Assembly: GCA_903944165.1 (NCBI GenBank)
Contig: CAJAQT010000155.1
Span: forward strand, 1-55,447
Direction of reading: 5' to 3'
From: an uncultured Methylococcaceae bacterium
GTDB taxonomy: Bacteria; Pseudomonadota; Gammaproteobacteria; Methylococcales; Methylomonadaceae
Length of the DNA: 55,447 nucleotides
Shown: positions 53,671 to 55,447 of the stretch, piece after piece
Layout of the letters: every line of letters begins with the position of its first letter
Position numbering within the stretch: the first letter of the stretch is position 1
The notes under the pieces: model-generated
The model's database searches: none
What the model was told of the DNA's origin: nothing
The model's input: the letters and a program-made list of their open reading frames with translations, nothing else
Position numbers and translations under genes: made by a program

Positions 53671-55161
53671 ATGATGATGATAATTAAAGCGGTAGGGCTA
53701 AGTGTAGTATTGGCGGCCTTAACAGGATGCATGATCGTAGGCACTGATTATCACCCGCCTAAGCTTGATGTGCCCAAGCAATGGCAAGGCGGCACGGTTG
53801 ATCAGCAACAGCGCGTAACGGATAAGTGGTGGGAACGCTTTCATGATGCGAACTTAAATCGCTTAATTGCCGACGTAATTAAGCAGAATATAGAATTAAA
53901 ACAGGCTCTCTTACGGATTAAAGAAGCAAGAGCTCAGCGCTTAGTGGTTTATGCCACAGGATTACCTAGTGCTTCTGTAAAAAGTAGTGCCAGTCAGCGA
54001 TTAAATAACAGCACTTCTTCAGCGCAATCTGTGGGTGGTTTTGGTGTAGGTGATCAACTGATCAGTATTTTTCAAAGTGGCTTTGATGCGCAATGGGAAA
54101 TAGATTTATTTGGTGGTGCGCAACGCACGGCAGAAAATGCAGATGCGTTAGTCGAGGCCGAGATAGAGTCAAGTCGTGCCGTCTTAATAACCCTTCAAGC
54201 TGAAGTTGCCAGAAATTATGCTGAATTACAGACAAATCGTGCGTTATTGCGTATTGCTCAGCAGCAGCGAGATATTCAGCAACAACGTGGTGTATTAATA
54301 CGGGTACGAGAAAGCTCAGGATTAGGTAGCACTGTAGATGTTGCAGAGAGTGATGCCTTAGTTGCAGAAAGTGACGCTAAAATAACGCAAATTAATCGAG
54401 ACATTGACATAACTAAACATGCGCTCAGTTTATTACTTGGCGTAGCCGCGAGTGAACTACCTAGCTATTTAGGCAATAGCACAGTCTTAGCATTGATTAA
54501 CGATACGACCATTCCCAGTTTACCTTCAGATTTGCTCAAACGGCGGCCAGATATTCGTCGAGCAGAGCGTCAATTAGCCGCCAGTAACGCCTCTATAGGT
54601 ATTGCCATTGCTGAGATATATCCAAAATTAAACTTAACGGCTTTTTTAGGATTGCAAAATATGCGTATAACTGATGTTACGCCGTTGGGTAAATCATGGT
54701 CGACAGCTGCCTCATTAAGCATGCCGCTGTTTAATTGGGGGAAAATACACGCCAATATTAAAAGTAAAGAAGTGCAATTTGAGCGTGCGTTGTTAGCGTA
54801 TCAACAAGTAATATTGGTTGCCTTTAATGAAGTCGAAGATGCTTTAGTGAGCTTAAGTAACGAAACCACACGGCACGATGCCCTTATTCGGGTAGTGCAA
54901 ACCAAACAACTCGCGGTAAGCTTAGCGGATGCGCGTTATCAAGCAGGGGTAATGAGTTATCTTGATATGCTGCAAAATAAGCATAATGCTTTACAAGCCC
55001 AAGCCGAAGAGACCCGTAGTCAGCTGATTCTTTCTACCCAACATATTGCCCTGTTTAAAGCCTTAGGTGGCGGTTGGCAAACACTATCAGAAGTAAAGGG
55101 AGAGTGTTTAGCCTGTAAAAAAACCCTAGCAGAGCATGCCCGTAAATTACTGACTCGATAA
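53671..55161 (+). CDS. Outer-membrane efflux lipoprotein, NodT/OprM family
   Basis: 496 residues. Lipoprotein signal peptide with lipobox LTGC; mature start CMIVGTDYHPPKLDVP is typical of NodT family. The two OEP repeats are evident: QWEIDLFGGAQRTAENADALVEA, and PDIRRAERQLAASNASIGIAIAEIYPKL in the second, with SMPLFNWGKIHANI and YRAG-like YQAGVMSYLDMLQNK. Forms the trimeric channel across the outer membrane and periplasm. The C-terminus after residue 475 (CLACKKTLAEHARKLLTR) has two Cys and is unlike most members. It works with the adjacent fusion protein; substrate unknown. Confidence 0.92.
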   Translation: MMMIIKAVGLSVVLAALTGCMIVGTDYHPPKLDVPKQWQGGTVDQQQRVTDKWWERFHDANLNRLIADVIKQNIELKQALLRIKEARAQRLVVYATGLPSASVKSSASQRLNNSTSSAQSVGGFGVGDQLISIFQSGFDAQWEIDLFGGAQRTAENADALVEAEIESSRAVLITLQAEVARNYAELQTNRALLRIAQQQRDIQQQRGVLIRVRESSGLGSTVDVAESDALVAESDAKITQINRDIDITKHALSLLLGVAASELPSYLGNSTVLALINDTTIPSLPSDLLKRRPDIRRAERQLAASNASIGIAIAEIYPKLNLTAFLGLQNMRITDVTPLGKSWSTAASLSMPLFNWGKIHANIKSKEVQFERALLAYQQVILVAFNEVEDALVSLSNETTRHDALIRVVQTKQLAVSLADARYQAGVMSYLDMLQNKHNALQAQAEETRSQLILSTQHIALFKALGGGWQTLSEVKGECLACKKTLAEHARKLLTR

Positions 55162-55295
55162 ATGAAAACCTAGATAAAAAGTAAGGATGCAGTCCTCAGC
55201 GTTATTGAGAGGCGTTAGGGGGATTTTATTAGATACCATCAAGCCTTTATGCCCTTTGGAAGCCTTCAAACAAAAGCGGAGGCGGGGGGGCATTA

Positions 55296-55326
55296 AAAGC
55301 AAAACAAGTAAGCCGTATTTTGCTTT
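55296..55326 (+). terminator. Hairpin downstream of the efflux genes
   Basis: AAAGCAAAA (55296-55304) pairs with TTTTGCTTT (55318-55326), loop 13 bases. A run of seven G lies just before it (55284-55290). It is 135 bases past the stop, so only a weak terminator candidate. Confidence 0.35.
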
Positions 55327-55398
55327 CTCTAAGCATTCTTAATGCGTGAGTGCGGTATTGACTGCAACATGCTGGTCACTACGCTCACTATGCACAAC

Positions 55399-55440
55399 AG
55401 GCTTGGCTGATGATTTTTATAAAAATCATCAGCCAAGCCT
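55399..55440. repeat. 42-base perfect palindrome near the window edge
   Basis: Bases 55399-55419 are the exact reverse complement of 55420-55440, with no loop; the arms begin AGGCTTGGC and end at a TTTTTA/TAAAAA centre. Sequence past it is only 7 bases. It could be a bidirectional terminator between converging genes or part of an element that continues outside the window. The rest of 55162-55447 has no gene. Confidence 0.8.
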
Positions 55441-55447
55441 CCTGGCC

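Overview
The window is an AT-rich bacterial chromosome segment with about fifty protein genes, one tRNA gene and no recognisable prophage, transposase or CRISPR array. The gene content points to a gammaproteobacterium: oadGAB, the clpS-clpA / infA / ate / aat cluster, tRNA-Leu-tig-clpP-clpX, def-fmt-rsmB-DUF4390-ntrY-ntrX, rplM-rpsI, minCDE and pqiABC. A Methylococcales-like or similar environmental lineage is possible but cannot be settled from this sequence alone. Most of the window is housekeeping, with a few unusual proteins set into it.

Region by region. 1-6.4 kb: start of a secreted trypsin-like protease, mnmA-nudJ, and divergent clpS-clpA facing infA, ate and aat. The last group makes a nearly complete N-degron pathway; ClpP is encoded 18 kb away. 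6.4-9.8 kb: the sodium-pumping oxaloacetate decarboxylase oadGAB, co-directional with aat-ate-infA. 10-12.8 kb: dapE, an orphan membrane protein and a DD-carboxypeptidase with a repeat-coded, Lys/His-rich tail. 13.2-17.9 kb: the most unusual locus. A SyrD/PvdE-type ABC exporter precedes a 986-residue MscS channel that carries an amino-acid-receptor-like periplasmic binding domain and a second beta-rich domain resembling the extracellular domain of pentameric ligand-gated channels.

18.6-24.3 kb: sucCD converging on clpX-clpP-tig across an 18-bp perfect inverted repeat, then tRNA-Leu(UAG). 24.7-33.5 kb: dbpA, a pterin dehydratase, an HNH protein, a pqi lipid-transport operon in which PqiA is split into two half-proteins, an outer-membrane barrel protein, yicC and a HAD phosphatase. 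33.5-42.3 kb: recB without recC or recD beside it, a secreted protein of unknown function, mtgA, an atypical long pyruvate kinase, a FAH-family hydrolase and rpe.

42.3-52.4 kb: a small winged-helix protein gene, minEDC, rpsI-rplM and the def-fmt-rsmB-DUF4390-ntrY-ntrX operon, all on the minus strand. The NtrX protein has lost the GAFTGA loop and the Walker B aspartate. 52.4-55.4 kb: a membrane fusion protein and an outer-membrane efflux lipoprotein without an inner-membrane pump in the window, preceded by a tandem 12-bp repeat and a Fur-like site, and followed by a 42-bp perfect palindrome near the window edge.

Several convergent gene pairs (clpA/infA, sucD/clpX, rpe/DUF2582, barrel/yicC) are separated by clear inverted repeats that probably act as bidirectional terminators.
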